Shown here one piece after another: positions 1 to 7,739 of a DNA stretch of 64,000 nucleotides. Both the position numbers and the translations under genes were made by a program. A model generated the notes under the pieces. It worked only from the letters and a program-made list of their open reading frames with translations, made no database searches and was not told the DNA's origin. Where the stretch lies: NCBI RefSeq assembly GCF_010731895.1, contig NZ_AP022596.1:4402001-4466000 (forward strand), read 5' to 3'. Numbering within the stretch: the first letter of the stretch is position 1; each line of letters begins with the position of its first letter. The stretch is from Mycolicibacterium helvum (GTDB lineage Bacteria > Actinomycetota > Actinomycetes > Mycobacteriales > Mycobacteriaceae).

Positions 1-116
1 GCGGTCGCGGATGTGTTGTGCGGCTGCATTGGTATCACAGCCGTGAACTTGTCAGGCGCTGTGAACGGCCACCGGAGCACTTCGAGGTGTCGATGAGGAC
101 TCGATCGATCGCGCGT

Positions 117-746
117 TCATTCACCGGAGTGCTTGTGTGCCTCGCCTGCTCGGCCGCCGGTAGGCGGTGGGGACTCGTAGAGCGAGCCCTTGACGACGGG
201 CGGCGGGCCCGGGTACCACCGGTCGGGTTCGGGATAGGTGAAGTCGTCGGGGAAGTGATAGGTCTCGAAGCACGTGGTGGTCGCAGCCTCGGTATCGAAG
301 AAGGAAAAGGAATTCTGATCGAGCCAACGGCCACTTTGCGTCGCAGTAAAGCCGCGGTCGGCGAACATTTTCAACCGTTGCTCCCAGGGCGCGTTGTTGC
401 AATCGAAGGCAATGTGATGGATCCCCTCGCCATGCTGGTCGAGGAATTCTCTTATGACGGTGCGCCCAGACAACGGCTGCATGATCTCGAAAGTCAGGTT
501 GTCGTTGATCGCAAAGCACACCGTGAGAGCGAACGGGCTCGACTCGCCGCGGTACGTCTGCTGCGCGACGGTCTCAGAGGTGAAGGTATAGACCCGGAAG
601 GGGCCGACGCCCAGTCGCACGAGACCCTCCATGGTGCGCTGAGCGTCCTCGGTGACGAAACATACTTCGACGATCTTGCCCAAAAAGCTGTTGTCCATGG
701 CGAACTCGCTGAGCACGGTTGGCAGGGCCGCTTGCTCCTTATTCAT
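117..746 (-). CDS. VOC (glyoxalase/epimerase-like) family protein
   Basis: A 209-residue protein with one vicinal-oxygen-chelate domain, about residues 20-165. Family marks seen are EIMQP (87-91), GIHHIAFDC (108-116) and a closing FDTEAATTTCFE (150-161), the pattern of Glyoxalase_4 / methylmalonyl-CoA-epimerase-like proteins. Metal ligands are probably in the HH pair and the last Glu. The substrate cannot be told from sequence; VOC proteins catalyse isomerisation, epimerisation or ring opening at a divalent metal. The ATG at 746 overlaps the TGA of the DUF1989 gene (ATGA), so the two are translationally coupled. A second Met at residue 17 is an alternative start. It is probably part of the catabolic unit controlled by the XRE-cupin regulator at 1589. 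Confidence 0.8.
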   Translation of the reverse strand: MNKEQAALPTVLSEFAMDNSFLGKIVEVCFVTEDAQRTMEGLVRLGVGPFRVYTFTSETVAQQTYRGESSPFALTVCFAINDNLTFEIMQPLSGRTVIREFLDQHGEGIHHIAFDCNNAPWEQRLKMFADRGFTATQSGRWLDQNSFSFFDTEAATTTCFETYHFPDDFTYPEPDRWYPGPPPVVKGSLYESPPPTGGRAGEAHKHSGE

Positions 747-1405
747 TTCGCTACTCCGTTGTCGTTCGGTAAGTGTTCGATGTACAGGTCCACTGATCGC
801 GGTGGACCGTCAGTGCCGTTGATGGGGACCATGTCTTGGGGGCAGGCACTGACGATGAGGACGAGGTCCTGACGAGCCTCCAGGACCACGCGGCTACCCG
901 GCGCGGCCACAGAGGAGTTGAGCGACAACTCCCCGGCGGGAGACGTCTCCACGGCCATGAAGAGATTCAGCGGATCGGGCGCAGCGTGGCGCCCAGGGGA
1001 CACGCCGGCGCTGTGACCTGACAGGCCCGCGACCGCGTGATGGAAGTTCTCAGCGCAACTCGCGTGCCAGCCGGCGAAACCGAGGTTGCGGTAGCGCTGC
1101 GCGTCGCACGCCGGTATCAGCATGTCGTGCGCGCCCCCGCTGTCGTCGGCGGCCAGCGTCAGCATCGGGACGCGGTGGTCATCGACGAGGGTGTCGCCGA
1201 TCTGCGGGTGTAATCGGCCGATGGCGAGCCGGCTGTGCGACATGGACAGTGCCGTCGCACTTTCCTGACTGAGCGCCCACGTGTCGACGACCTGATAACC
1301 CAAGGTGTTCACGATGTGCACGCGTTGGCCAGCGCGCAGCGCCAGGCTGCCTCCACGGCCGCCCTCAACTGTGAACGCGTGGCGTGGCGCCGCATTCACC
1401 GTCAT
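743..1405 (-). CDS. DUF1989 (urea-carboxylase-associated family) protein
   Basis: A 220-residue protein of the DUF1989 family. Recognisable blocks are the early VVDTWAL, MSHSR, PACDAQRYRNLG, SCAENFHHAV, DPLNLFM and a C-terminal SACPQDMVPINGTDG. The Cys and His residues are likely zinc ligands. Some family members sit beside urea or guanidine carboxylases, and the paired CgdA/CgdB subunits of this family are carboxyguanidine deiminases, so a C-N hydrolase or deiminase role is plausible here but unproven. A longer open frame reaches 1558, but its first 51 residues do not resemble the family. I chose the ATG at 1403-1405, which overlaps the TGA of a 25-codon small ORF (TGATG). The gene is coupled to the VOC gene downstream. 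Confidence 0.8.
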   Translation of the reverse strand: MTVNAAPRHAFTVEGGRGGSLALRAGQRVHIVNTLGYQVVDTWALSQESATALSMSHSRLAIGRLHPQIGDTLVDDHRVPMLTLAADDSGGAHDMLIPACDAQRYRNLGFAGWHASCAENFHHAVAGLSGHSAGVSPGRHAAPDPLNLFMAVETSPAGELSLNSSVAAPGSRVVLEARQDLVLIVSACPQDMVPINGTDGPPRSVDLYIEHLPNDNGVAK

Positions 1406-1482
1406 CAGGGCAAGTCCGTGTGATCGAACGGGTTCCGACCGCCCTCGGCGACCCGCGGCCGGAGTCGGGTGAGTGTTGCCAT
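1405..1482 (-). CDS. 25-codon small ORF coupled to the DUF1989 gene
   Basis: A perfect AGGAGG (1495-1500 on the opposite strand) lies 12 nt before an ATG at 1482. It opens a 25-residue frame beginning MATLTRLRPR and ending in a TGA that overlaps the DUF1989 ATG. The DUF1989 ATG itself has no good Shine-Dalgarno sequence. Translation of this small ORF may therefore deliver ribosomes to the main gene, making it a translated leader. It resembles nothing I know. The alternative is that the DUF1989 protein starts further upstream in another frame, but that extension looks non-coding. Confidence 0.45.
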   Translation of the reverse strand: MATLTRLRPRVAEGGRNPFDHTDLP

Positions 1483-1535
1483 GGGTATGGCGCACCTCCT
1501 GTGCGATGGTGGAATTAATCGGGGAGACCCCCACG

Positions 1536-1547
1536 TGCGATATACGA
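1536..1547 (+). promoter_or_regulatory. Candidate XRE-cupin operator, site 1
   Basis: TGCGATATACGA lies in the roughly 100-bp gap between the divergent DUF1989 unit and the regulator gene. The same 12 bp, with one mismatch and in inverted orientation, recurs at 2165-2176 just after the regulator. It contains a TACGAT that fits a mycobacterial -10 box for the regulator, so a bound repressor would block transcription and autoregulate. Confidence 0.4.
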
Positions 1548-1588
1548 TAGTGCAACAACTTGTGCGGAAAGGCAATGGGGTAATGGTG

Positions 1589-2149
1589 ATGGATGAGCCT
1601 GACGTGGCGAGCCCGAACGTGGGGCAGCGCCTGCGAGCCGCGCGGTTAGCCAAGGGTCTGAGCGCCCGTCAGCTCGCCGCGCAGGCCGACGTCACTCCGG
1701 CCTACCTCAGTCGTCTCGAGAATGGCCAGCTCAGCCCCACCGTGAGCACTCTGTCCAAGGTGATGCAAGCTCTCGGCCAGCCGGTCGCCGATCTCTTTCA
1801 CGGTCGGGATGACGCCGGGCCGCTGGTCCGCAAGAGTCAACGACGCACGATCCGCAGCCACGGCGTCGCTGATGAGCTGCTTTCTCCCACGCGATCCGGC
1901 CGGCTTGAAGTTCTCGAAACGGTCATTAATCCCGGTGCAGGCAGCGGCGACGAGCCCTACAGTCATCCCGGCGATGAGGAGTGCATTGTAGTGCTGGCTG
2001 GGGTTCTGGACGTCTGGGTGCACGACGTGCACTACGTGATGCAGCCCGGCGACGCGTTGACCTTCAATTGCCGAACGCCCCACGCGTGGCGCAACACCGG
2101 CGACGATGAGACTCGTGCCCTGTGGATCATCACCCCCGCTGGGTATTAA
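1589..2149 (+). CDS. XRE-family regulator with C-terminal cupin domain
   Basis: A 186-residue protein: an N-terminal helix-turn-helix of the XRE/HTH_3 type (about residues 12-66; RLRAARLAKGLSARQLA, then TPAYLSRLENGQ) followed by a Cupin_2 barrel (about 110-183; HPGDEECIVVLAG and PGDALTFNCRTPHAWRN). This PuuR/SutR-like architecture is typical of repressors that sense a small metabolite in the cupin pocket and control nearby catabolic genes. The open frame extends to 1469, but GGGG at 1577-1580 suits the ATG at 1589 (ATG 1583 and GTG 1586 are close alternatives). It stands between two divergent metabolic units and probably regulates both and itself. Confidence 0.9.
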   Translation: MDEPDVASPNVGQRLRAARLAKGLSARQLAAQADVTPAYLSRLENGQLSPTVSTLSKVMQALGQPVADLFHGRDDAGPLVRKSQRRTIRSHGVADELLSPTRSGRLEVLETVINPGAGSGDEPYSHPGDEECIVVLAGVLDVWVHDVHYVMQPGDALTFNCRTPHAWRNTGDDETRALWIITPAGY

Positions 2150-2164
2150 CCAATAATTGCTTTT

Positions 2165-2176
2165 TCGTATAACGCA
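2165..2176 (-). promoter_or_regulatory. Candidate XRE-cupin operator, site 2, with promoter
   Basis: Read on the minus strand this is TGCGTTATACGA, 11 of 12 bases identical to site 1 at 1536-1547. On the plus strand it overlaps TATAAC, a possible -10 box, preceded by an AT-rich stretch unusual for this genome. It is a candidate start point for the transporter operon that begins at 2683, with a long 5' leader. Confidence 0.4.
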
Positions 2177-2209
2177 TGTCACGCTGAGTCTGGAGATGAG
2201 GAGCGTCAC

Positions 2210-2287
2210 ATGTGTGCAATGCACGACATCGCCGCCACGCCGGCACGACGGCACCGTCGGAGCTTCAGGTCCACTCGCTCGCCCTAG
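2210..2287 (+). CDS. 25-codon small ORF with strong ribosome-binding site
   Basis: An ATG at 2210 follows GAGGAG at good distance and opens a 25-residue frame (MCAMHDIAAT..., Arg-rich end) closed by TAG at 2285. It lies just downstream of the promoter-like site at 2165, in the long leader of the transporter operon. It may be a leader peptide or the broken start of a lost gene. I do not recognise it. It has the same codon number as the small ORF before the DUF1989 gene but no sequence likeness to it. Confidence 0.3.
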   Translation: MCAMHDIAATPARRHRRSFRSTRSP

Positions 2288-2682
2288 CGTCTAGTGGCGG
2301 GGGCATTGATTGGTGAGACCACCCGGCAAGCGTCGAAGAGTGCTCGATTTTACGGAGTTGGCGGCAGCGACGTGCCCTTCTCCGGGGCGCCCTCGGCGGC
2401 AGACCCGCTCTTTGCCCGGCTCCTTCGTGCACGCGGACTGACTGATCTATCGCCACATCCGACCCGACTTGCGCTCGACCCCGCGGTCAGTCCGCCGCAA
2501 CAGGCCGGCCGCTTCTGCTATCCGATCAACGGCCGGAGTCCGCTGGACTTATTCCGGCGCAACGGTCCACCTCGAACGGCGTCGCGAGGCCCCTTTCGTC
2601 GCTGCCAATACAAGTTTCTTGCACGTCCGAAAAGCCCACTGATCGTGGGCGATTGACAGTCACCCTATGGAAGGAAGCACAC
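2288..2682. other. 395-bp stretch without a confident gene
   Basis: It lies between the small ORF and the NCS1 permease. A frame from a GTG at 2294 stays open to 2656 but lacks a ribosome-binding site, is rich in Arg/Pro/Ser and looks like chance coding. A GGAAGGAAG just before 2683 serves the permease. If transcription starts near 2175 this is about 500 nt of 5' leader. I looked for guanidine-I (ykkC) motifs and found none. Confidence 0.5.
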
Positions 2683-4149
2683 ATGCAGCCCGAAGCGACG
2701 GCCACGAGTACCTGGCGCAGCGGAATCGAAGGACGATCCATCGAATGGATCCCCCCTGACGAGCGACACGGCAAAGTCCGCCAGCAGGGGCCCTTCTGGT
2801 TCCTCTGCAACTTCCACCCCCTCACCGTCGCGCTCGGCTTGGTCGGCCCCACCCTCGGCCTCAGCCTTCTTTGGACCATCGTCGCCGTGATCGCGGGCGT
2901 GCTCTTCGGCACCGTGTTCCTGGCCCTGCACGGATCGCAGGGGCCCAATCTTGGTCTGCCGCAGATGATCCAGTCGCGCGCGCAGTTGGGATATCGCGGC
3001 GTGGTCGTCATCCTGTTCGCTGCAGTGTTCACGTTCCTGGGTTACAACGTCGTCGATACCGTGATGATCGACGCCGGCTTCCACAACCTGTTCGGGTGGA
3101 ACTCCACGATCACCGGTCTGGGTGTCGGGGTCGGGGCTATCGTGCTGGCCGTGTGGGGGCATGACTGGCTGCATCGCGCCTTCACGGTGATGTTCTGGGT
3201 GTCGCTGCCGCTGTGGCTAATCTTGACCTTCGGGGCGCTGTTCGGCGGCTCCGGCGGTGCACCGGTCGCCGACCTAGGATTCCGCACAAGCGCATTCGTG
3301 GTGATGTTCACCATCGGCGCCACCTACAACATCACCTATGCGCCGATCGTCTCCGACTACACCAGATACTTGCCCGTCAACGTGTCATCGCGGGCCCTGA
3401 TCATGACGGTCTACTGGGGTGCGGCCATCGCAGCGATCTGGATGATGGCGCTCGGAGCGTGGCTCGGTGCGCGCTTCGGCGTTGCCGACACATTCGTCGG
3501 CATCCACGATGCCACCAACGCCGTCATGCCGTGGGCCGGCACAGTTCTCGTCGTGATCAGTGGGTTGGCGCTGGTATCCACCATGGGCCTCAACACTTAC
3601 AGCGCCACCCTGACGGTGCTGACTGCCATCGACTGCTTTGTTCCGAGATTCAGCACGCCCCTCCGGCGGGCGATCACCGCGGTGGTCCTCGGTGCCGTGT
3701 CGACTGCAATCGGGGTCTGGGTGGTGCATGACATCTCCGCTGCGATCAGCAACGCTCTACTTATCATGTTGTATCTCCTCGCCCCCTGGACGGCGATCAA
3801 CCTCGTCGACTACTTCATCGTGCGCCGAGGCCACTACGACGTGGCCGAAATCCTCAACCCCGGTGGGGTTTACGGCAATTGGGCATGGCGCGGCTTGACC
3901 GCCTACGGCCTGGGTGTGGCAGCCGAAATCCCGTTCATCACGCTCACCTTCTACCATGGACCAATTGCACGCGCGCTCGGCGGAATCGACATCGCCTTCG
4001 CCGTTTCACTGGTAGTGGCCGGAATCGCGTTCTACATTCTCAGCCGGCGGTTCACGGCGGCTTGCACCGAGACCACGCCGATATCTTTGCGCGCCCGTCC
4101 CCGCCCTCACACAGCGCCGGGCGCGACCGCGAAGGAGAACACACCTTGA
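2683..4149 (+). CDS. NCS1-family permease (purine/pyrimidine/allantoin-type)
   Basis: A 488-residue integral membrane protein with about twelve hydrophobic segments, of the nucleobase:cation symporter-1 family (CodB/PucI/Mhp1 type). Supporting marks are the N-terminal GPFWFLCNFHPLTVALG, GATYNITYAPIVSDYTRYLP, and LLAPWTAINLVDYFIVRRGHYDV, the last being highly characteristic. NCS1 carriers import nucleobases, allantoin, hydantoins, thiamine-like compounds or related heterocycles with Na+ or H+. The start at ATG 2683 follows GGAAGGAAG; a longer frame from 2653 lacks this support. Its stop overlaps the TTG start of the next gene. As first gene of the plus-strand unit it is likely to import the substrate that the following enzymes break down. 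Confidence 0.88.
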   Translation: MQPEATATSTWRSGIEGRSIEWIPPDERHGKVRQQGPFWFLCNFHPLTVALGLVGPTLGLSLLWTIVAVIAGVLFGTVFLALHGSQGPNLGLPQMIQSRAQLGYRGVVVILFAAVFTFLGYNVVDTVMIDAGFHNLFGWNSTITGLGVGVGAIVLAVWGHDWLHRAFTVMFWVSLPLWLILTFGALFGGSGGAPVADLGFRTSAFVVMFTIGATYNITYAPIVSDYTRYLPVNVSSRALIMTVYWGAAIAAIWMMALGAWLGARFGVADTFVGIHDATNAVMPWAGTVLVVISGLALVSTMGLNTYSATLTVLTAIDCFVPRFSTPLRRAITAVVLGAVSTAIGVWVVHDISAAISNALLIMLYLLAPWTAINLVDYFIVRRGHYDVAEILNPGGVYGNWAWRGLTAYGLGVAAEIPFITLTFYHGPIARALGGIDIAFAVSLVVAGIAFYILSRRFTAACTETTPISLRARPRPHTAPGATAKENTP

Positions 4150-5282
4150 GCCACAACGTCTCTGACCATACGCACCTGGGCCTCGCGTTTACGCCGTGCC
4201 AGTTGGCCACGTTGGCACTGCCCAACCGACTCGTTGTGGCACCCATGTCACGGGTGAGTACACGCGGCGACGGCCTACCCACCCGGCAGATGGCTGAGTA
4301 CTACCGGCGATTTATCGAAGGTCGCTTCGGATTAGTCATCACCGAAGGCATCTATCCCCTCGGGCCCGCAGCCCAGGGGTACACCAACCAACCCGGCTTG
4401 ACATCGATCGAACACGTCAACGGCTGGCGACAAGTGACCGACGCCATCCATGAGTCCGGCGGCCACATCATCGCTCAACTGATGCACGCCGGCGCGCTGT
4501 CCCAACACTTTGTCGAATCCACCCTGGCACCCAGCGTCATCGTCCCTAGAGGAAGGAAGATGCCAGAGTACGGCGGCGAGGGTCGCTATCCCGTTCCCGG
4601 CGCCGCCACCGCCGACGAGATCGCCGACATCATCGACGGATTCGCCGCCTCGGCATCTCTGGCAGAGCAGGCCGGGTTCGACGGCCTCGAGATTCACGCC
4701 GCGAACGGCTACCTACTCGACCAATTCATCACCGACTACACCAACACCCGCACCGACCATTACGGCGGATCCGCCCGCGCTCGCGCCCGCTTAACCGCCG
4801 AGGTCACCGCGGCGGTGGTTGCAAGCGTCGGGGGCCGGCTTCCGGTAGGCGTGCGTCTGTCCCAGGCCAAAGTCAACGACGCCGGGCATCGCTGGCTGGA
4901 CGGAAGCGAAGCGCAGGAAATCTTCACCACGATCGCAACGTCATCACCGGCCTACCTACATCTAGCGGGAGAGGGACGCCCCTGGACGCAAAGCGGCAAG
5001 ACCGCCGACGGAACCGCCCTAGGAGCACTGGCTCGCCACACAACAGGACTGCCCGTCATCGCCAACGGCGGACTTCACACCGCAGCGCTCATCAACCAGG
5101 TGTTGGACGAAGGCGAGGCCGACCTGATCAGTCTCGGCCGCCCCGCACTCGCCGACCCAAGCTGGCCGAACACCATTGCAGACGGCCGAACACCGGAACC
5201 ATTCGACGCCGCGCTGATCACCCCGTCTGCCTCGCTGGACAACAGCGAGGACGCCCGCAGTCGGCGCGCGGTGCAACGATGA
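4146..5282 (+). CDS. Old Yellow Enzyme family NAD(P)H:flavin oxidoreductase
   Basis: A 378-residue FMN-binding TIM barrel of the OYE/2,4-dienoyl-CoA reductase N-domain class, single-domain length. Seen are VVAPMSR near residue 32, TEGIYPLGPAAQG (66-78), QLMHAGA (111-117) and the signature GLEIHAANGYLLDQF followed by TNTRTDHYGGS; near the C-terminus ANGGL and LGRPALADPSW complete the FMN phosphate site. Such enzymes reduce activated C=C bonds or demethylate amines. The start is a TTG at 4146, six bases after an AAGGAG, overlapping the permease stop (TTGA). The end overlaps the next gene by ATGA, so the three genes form one tightly coupled transcript. Confidence 0.88.
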   Translation: MSHNVSDHTHLGLAFTPCQLATLALPNRLVVAPMSRVSTRGDGLPTRQMAEYYRRFIEGRFGLVITEGIYPLGPAAQGYTNQPGLTSIEHVNGWRQVTDAIHESGGHIIAQLMHAGALSQHFVESTLAPSVIVPRGRKMPEYGGEGRYPVPGAATADEIADIIDGFAASASLAEQAGFDGLEIHAANGYLLDQFITDYTNTRTDHYGGSARARARLTAEVTAAVVASVGGRLPVGVRLSQAKVNDAGHRWLDGSEAQEIFTTIATSSPAYLHLAGEGRPWTQSGKTADGTALGALARHTTGLPVIANGGLHTAALINQVLDEGEADLISLGRPALADPSWPNTIADGRTPEPFDAALITPSASLDNSEDARSRRAVQR

Positions 5283-6181
5283 CCAACGACGCGCCCAACC
5301 CAGACAACGACATGACGAACGGGCTCCGCCGATGGCGGCGCCCTGCTGACGCGTCTTGGCGGCATGGCGCAGCAGCGCTGCTCACCTTGACCTTCGACCT
5401 CGACGCCGAGAGCGCCGTCCTCGCGCGATCGGACACCGCAGCCAAGGACCTGTCGACGATGTCGCACCAGGCATACGGACCGCAGACCGCGCTGCCCCGC
5501 ATCCTGCGGCTACTCAAAGACGTTGCCGTCGAAGCGACGTTCTTCGTGCCGGGGGAAAGCGCCCGCCGCTGGCCGCGAGCCGTCGAGTCAATCATGGACG
5601 GCGGCCACGAGATCGCGCTTCACAGCGACCAACACCGGCCACTTACCGGAATGTCCCCCACCGAACAGGCAGACGACCTGCACGCCAACATCGAGGCACT
5701 TACCGGCCTGGGTGCCCGCCCGGTCGGCTACCGCGCACCGAACTGGCAGCTCACCGAGGACACCTTGGCACTGCTCATCGAGGCTGGCCTGCTCTACGAC
5801 TCGAGCCTCATGGACGACGACCACCCCTACCTCATCGAGCATCCTACGGGCCGCATCGCAGAGCTGCCCGTGCACTGGAGCCTCGACGACTGGGAGCAAT
5901 ATGCCTTCCTGCCGGAGCCGGATATCGGGAGTGTCATCAACCCGCCAGCGACGGTACGCGAGTTATGGACCGGCGAACTCGACGCAATGCGCGCTACCAA
6001 CAGCCTGTGCAACATCTGTGCCCACCCCTTCCTAAGTGGCCGCCCTTCACGATTGAAGGTCATCGCCGACCTCATCGCCTTCGCGCGCGACTGCGGCGAC
6101 GTTGAAATCATCCGATGCGACCACCTTGCATCTCGGGTGCACCCAACGGCAGGGAACGCCACACGAACACCGGCGACATGA
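5279..6181 (+). CDS. Polysaccharide-deacetylase (NodB-fold) family hydrolase
   Basis: A 300-residue carbohydrate-esterase-4 / NodB homology protein. The metal motifs are present: TFDLDAES (38-45), HSDQH (115-119, the H-x3-H pair) and YRAPNW (151-156). Family members of this length include de-N-acetylases and the PuuE-type allantoinases, which hydrolyse cyclic amides. With no signal peptide and a permease and a reductase in the same operon, a cytoplasmic amide or imide hydrolase acting on the imported compound is more likely than cell-wall deacetylation; that is inference. The ATG overlaps the OYE stop codon. Confidence 0.85.
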   Translation: MTNDAPNPDNDMTNGLRRWRRPADASWRHGAAALLTLTFDLDAESAVLARSDTAAKDLSTMSHQAYGPQTALPRILRLLKDVAVEATFFVPGESARRWPRAVESIMDGGHEIALHSDQHRPLTGMSPTEQADDLHANIEALTGLGARPVGYRAPNWQLTEDTLALLIEAGLLYDSSLMDDDHPYLIEHPTGRIAELPVHWSLDDWEQYAFLPEPDIGSVINPPATVRELWTGELDAMRATNSLCNICAHPFLSGRPSRLKVIADLIAFARDCGDVEIIRCDHLASRVHPTAGNATRTPAT

Positions 6182-6372
6182 AGTAGCGACGAAACCCCCA
6201 CCGGCCGGGCGTATCCTGACCAGCGCTGTCCCTTCGGCCGCACCGCGAGCAGGCGGTCTTGCTCACGTGGCGCCGAAAGTCGTCGAGCAAGGCGCCGACG
6301 CCACACAGCTTGAGTACGACGATGCCACCTGACCCCGACACGCCAACAAAGCAACACGAACGGACGACGTAA

Positions 6373-7275
6373 ATGTCGCTGCTGCACTCAGCACTGCCAC
6401 GCGTATTGCCCTATCAGTACTGCCGATCGTGGCTCCTGGTCGCAGCGTCACAACCGCACAAATTTGGCGACGCTTTCCAGTCACCAGCCGACGCGGTGGT
6501 CCTCGACCTCGAAGACGGCGTCACCGATGCTGCGAGAGCCGACGCTCGCACCGCGGTAGCAGCGTTATTGCGTGCGGGCCATAAGGTATGGGTGCGCATC
6601 AACCCGGCCACCACCGAGGACTGGGACGCGGATTTAGCGGTGCTCCGCGACGTACCTGCACTGCGCGGAATCATGCTAGCGAAGGCAGAATTCGCCGACC
6701 ACGTTGACAGAACCGCCGAAGCGGTCCCCGGAGTACCCATCATCGCGCTTGTCGAGACCGCACTCGGAATCGAGAACGCCTTCGAGGTCGCCTGCGCGAA
6801 GGCGACCGCCCGAATTGCTTTTGGCTCGGGGGACTTCCGACGAGATACTGCGGCAGCAGACACGCCCGCCGCACTGAGCTATGCGCGGGCGCGCCTCGTC
6901 GTGGCGAGCCGAGCGGCTTGCATCGCCGGGCCGATCGACGGCCCTTCCCTGGCGAGGGAATCGGAGTTGTCTGCGGCATTATCGGTCACGAAAACGATGG
7001 GCATGACCGGAAAACTCACCCTGGCCGCCTGGCAGCTCGATAAGATCAACTCTGCCCTCAGTCCCAAAGTTGAGGAGGTGGCTTGGGCCGCCGATACGGT
7101 GCAGCGTCTGGGACCACGCGGTGAGAACATCGTCGATGGGTATGAAACGCCGAACTTGGCCCGCGCGAAACACATTCTCTGTTTGTCGGAGGTTTACTCC
7201 CCACTGTGGGAAACGTCTGGCCAAGCGCGACGACCTGCGTCAGCGCAGCCCAAGAGCACCGGCAGCGGTCTTTAG
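6373..7275 (+). CDS. CitE-like / HpcH-HpaI family lyase
   Basis: A 300-residue TIM-barrel protein of the CitE (citrate lyase beta, citramalyl/malyl-CoA lyase) family. Marks: VVLDLEDGV (42-50), VRINP (74-78), ETALGIENA (128-136) and GSGDF (151-155), covering the Mg2+-binding acidic residues and the CoA/phosphate-binding Arg region. It may cleave a beta-hydroxyacyl-CoA or carry out the reverse aldol step late in a pathway. It lies 191 bp after the deacetylase gene on the same strand, so it may share the transcript or have its own promoter. The intervening gap holds no convincing gene. The last 20 residues are low-complexity. Confidence 0.8.
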   Translation: MSLLHSALPRVLPYQYCRSWLLVAASQPHKFGDAFQSPADAVVLDLEDGVTDAARADARTAVAALLRAGHKVWVRINPATTEDWDADLAVLRDVPALRGIMLAKAEFADHVDRTAEAVPGVPIIALVETALGIENAFEVACAKATARIAFGSGDFRRDTAAADTPAALSYARARLVVASRAACIAGPIDGPSLARESELSAALSVTKTMGMTGKLTLAAWQLDKINSALSPKVEEVAWAADTVQRLGPRGENIVDGYETPNLARAKHILCLSEVYSPLWETSGQARRPASAQPKSTGSGL

Positions 7276-7668
7276 ATGCCAGACCAGGGTCGCTCAGCTG
7301 GTTTCCCTGTTGGCGTTGACGCATGGGAATGGCGGTTGGACGCGGGCTGCCGAGACGAGGATCCATCCCTATTTTATTTTTTCACCCCGACGGAGAACGA
7401 AGGAAAGCGCGCCAGCAGCGTCAGCAGGCAGCCCAAAAGATCTGCGCTAGATGCCGCGTCATCGTCGAATGCCAGACCCATGCCGTGGCGTTCAACGAGG
7501 TGTTCGGCATTTGGGGTGGCATGTCTAAGCATTTGGGGTGGCATGTCTAAGGGAGACCGTATGCCGCTTCTACCCGGCCGGCTCGTCGCAATTCGAACCT
7601 ATCGCACGCCGCAGACACACGGCGGCGTCCCCTACCCGTCCCCGGCCGTGGGGATGGCTGCGCGGTAA
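7276..7668 (+). pseudogene. WhiB-family gene with two compensating frameshifts
   Basis: Pieces of a WhiB iron-sulfur regulator lie in two frames. Frame 1 gives WEWRLDAGCRDEDP (first cluster Cys). After an 11-nt AT run (7372-7382) the likeness moves to another frame: FFHPDGERRKARQQ, KICARC, IVEC and GIWGGMSK (remaining three Cys and the G-I-W-G-G turn). A 22-bp tandem duplication at 7508-7551 then returns the likeness to frame 1. The 130-codon frame is open throughout, but its middle third is scrambled and lacks three of four cluster cysteines, so the product cannot be a normal WhiB. The ATG abuts the stop of the CitE-like gene. Programmed frameshifting or sequencing error are less likely alternatives. 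Confidence 0.7.
7508..7551 (+). repeat. 22-bp perfect tandem duplication in the WhiB relic
   Basis: The 22-bp unit beginning CATTTGGGGTGGC occurs at 7508-7529 and again at 7530-7551 without mismatch. It duplicates the codons for IWGGMSK. Because 22 is not a multiple of three it shifts the reading frame. Perfect identity points to a recent event. Confidence 0.95.
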
Positions 7669-7739
7669 TCATCTGTCATCGCCCGGCTCAACCCGTGCTC
7701 TGGGGTGTCTGTGCCAGCGGCGCGCGACATAGCGGTAGT

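Noticed and set aside
1..116. Possible start of a further leftward gene (ATG at 29, minus strand)
   Set aside because: Only nine codons are inside the window and no ribosome-binding site is visible.
2294..2656. 120-codon plus-strand frame before the NCS1 permease
   Set aside because: GTG start without ribosome-binding site, Arg/Pro/Ser-rich chance composition, no family likeness.
2288..2682. Possible guanidine riboswitch, suggested by the DUF1989 neighbour
   Set aside because: None of the conserved guanidine-I motif words could be found.
6182..6372. Short frames between the deacetylase and CitE-like genes
   Set aside because: No ribosome-binding site and no recognisable protein; overlaps the end of the deacetylase gene.
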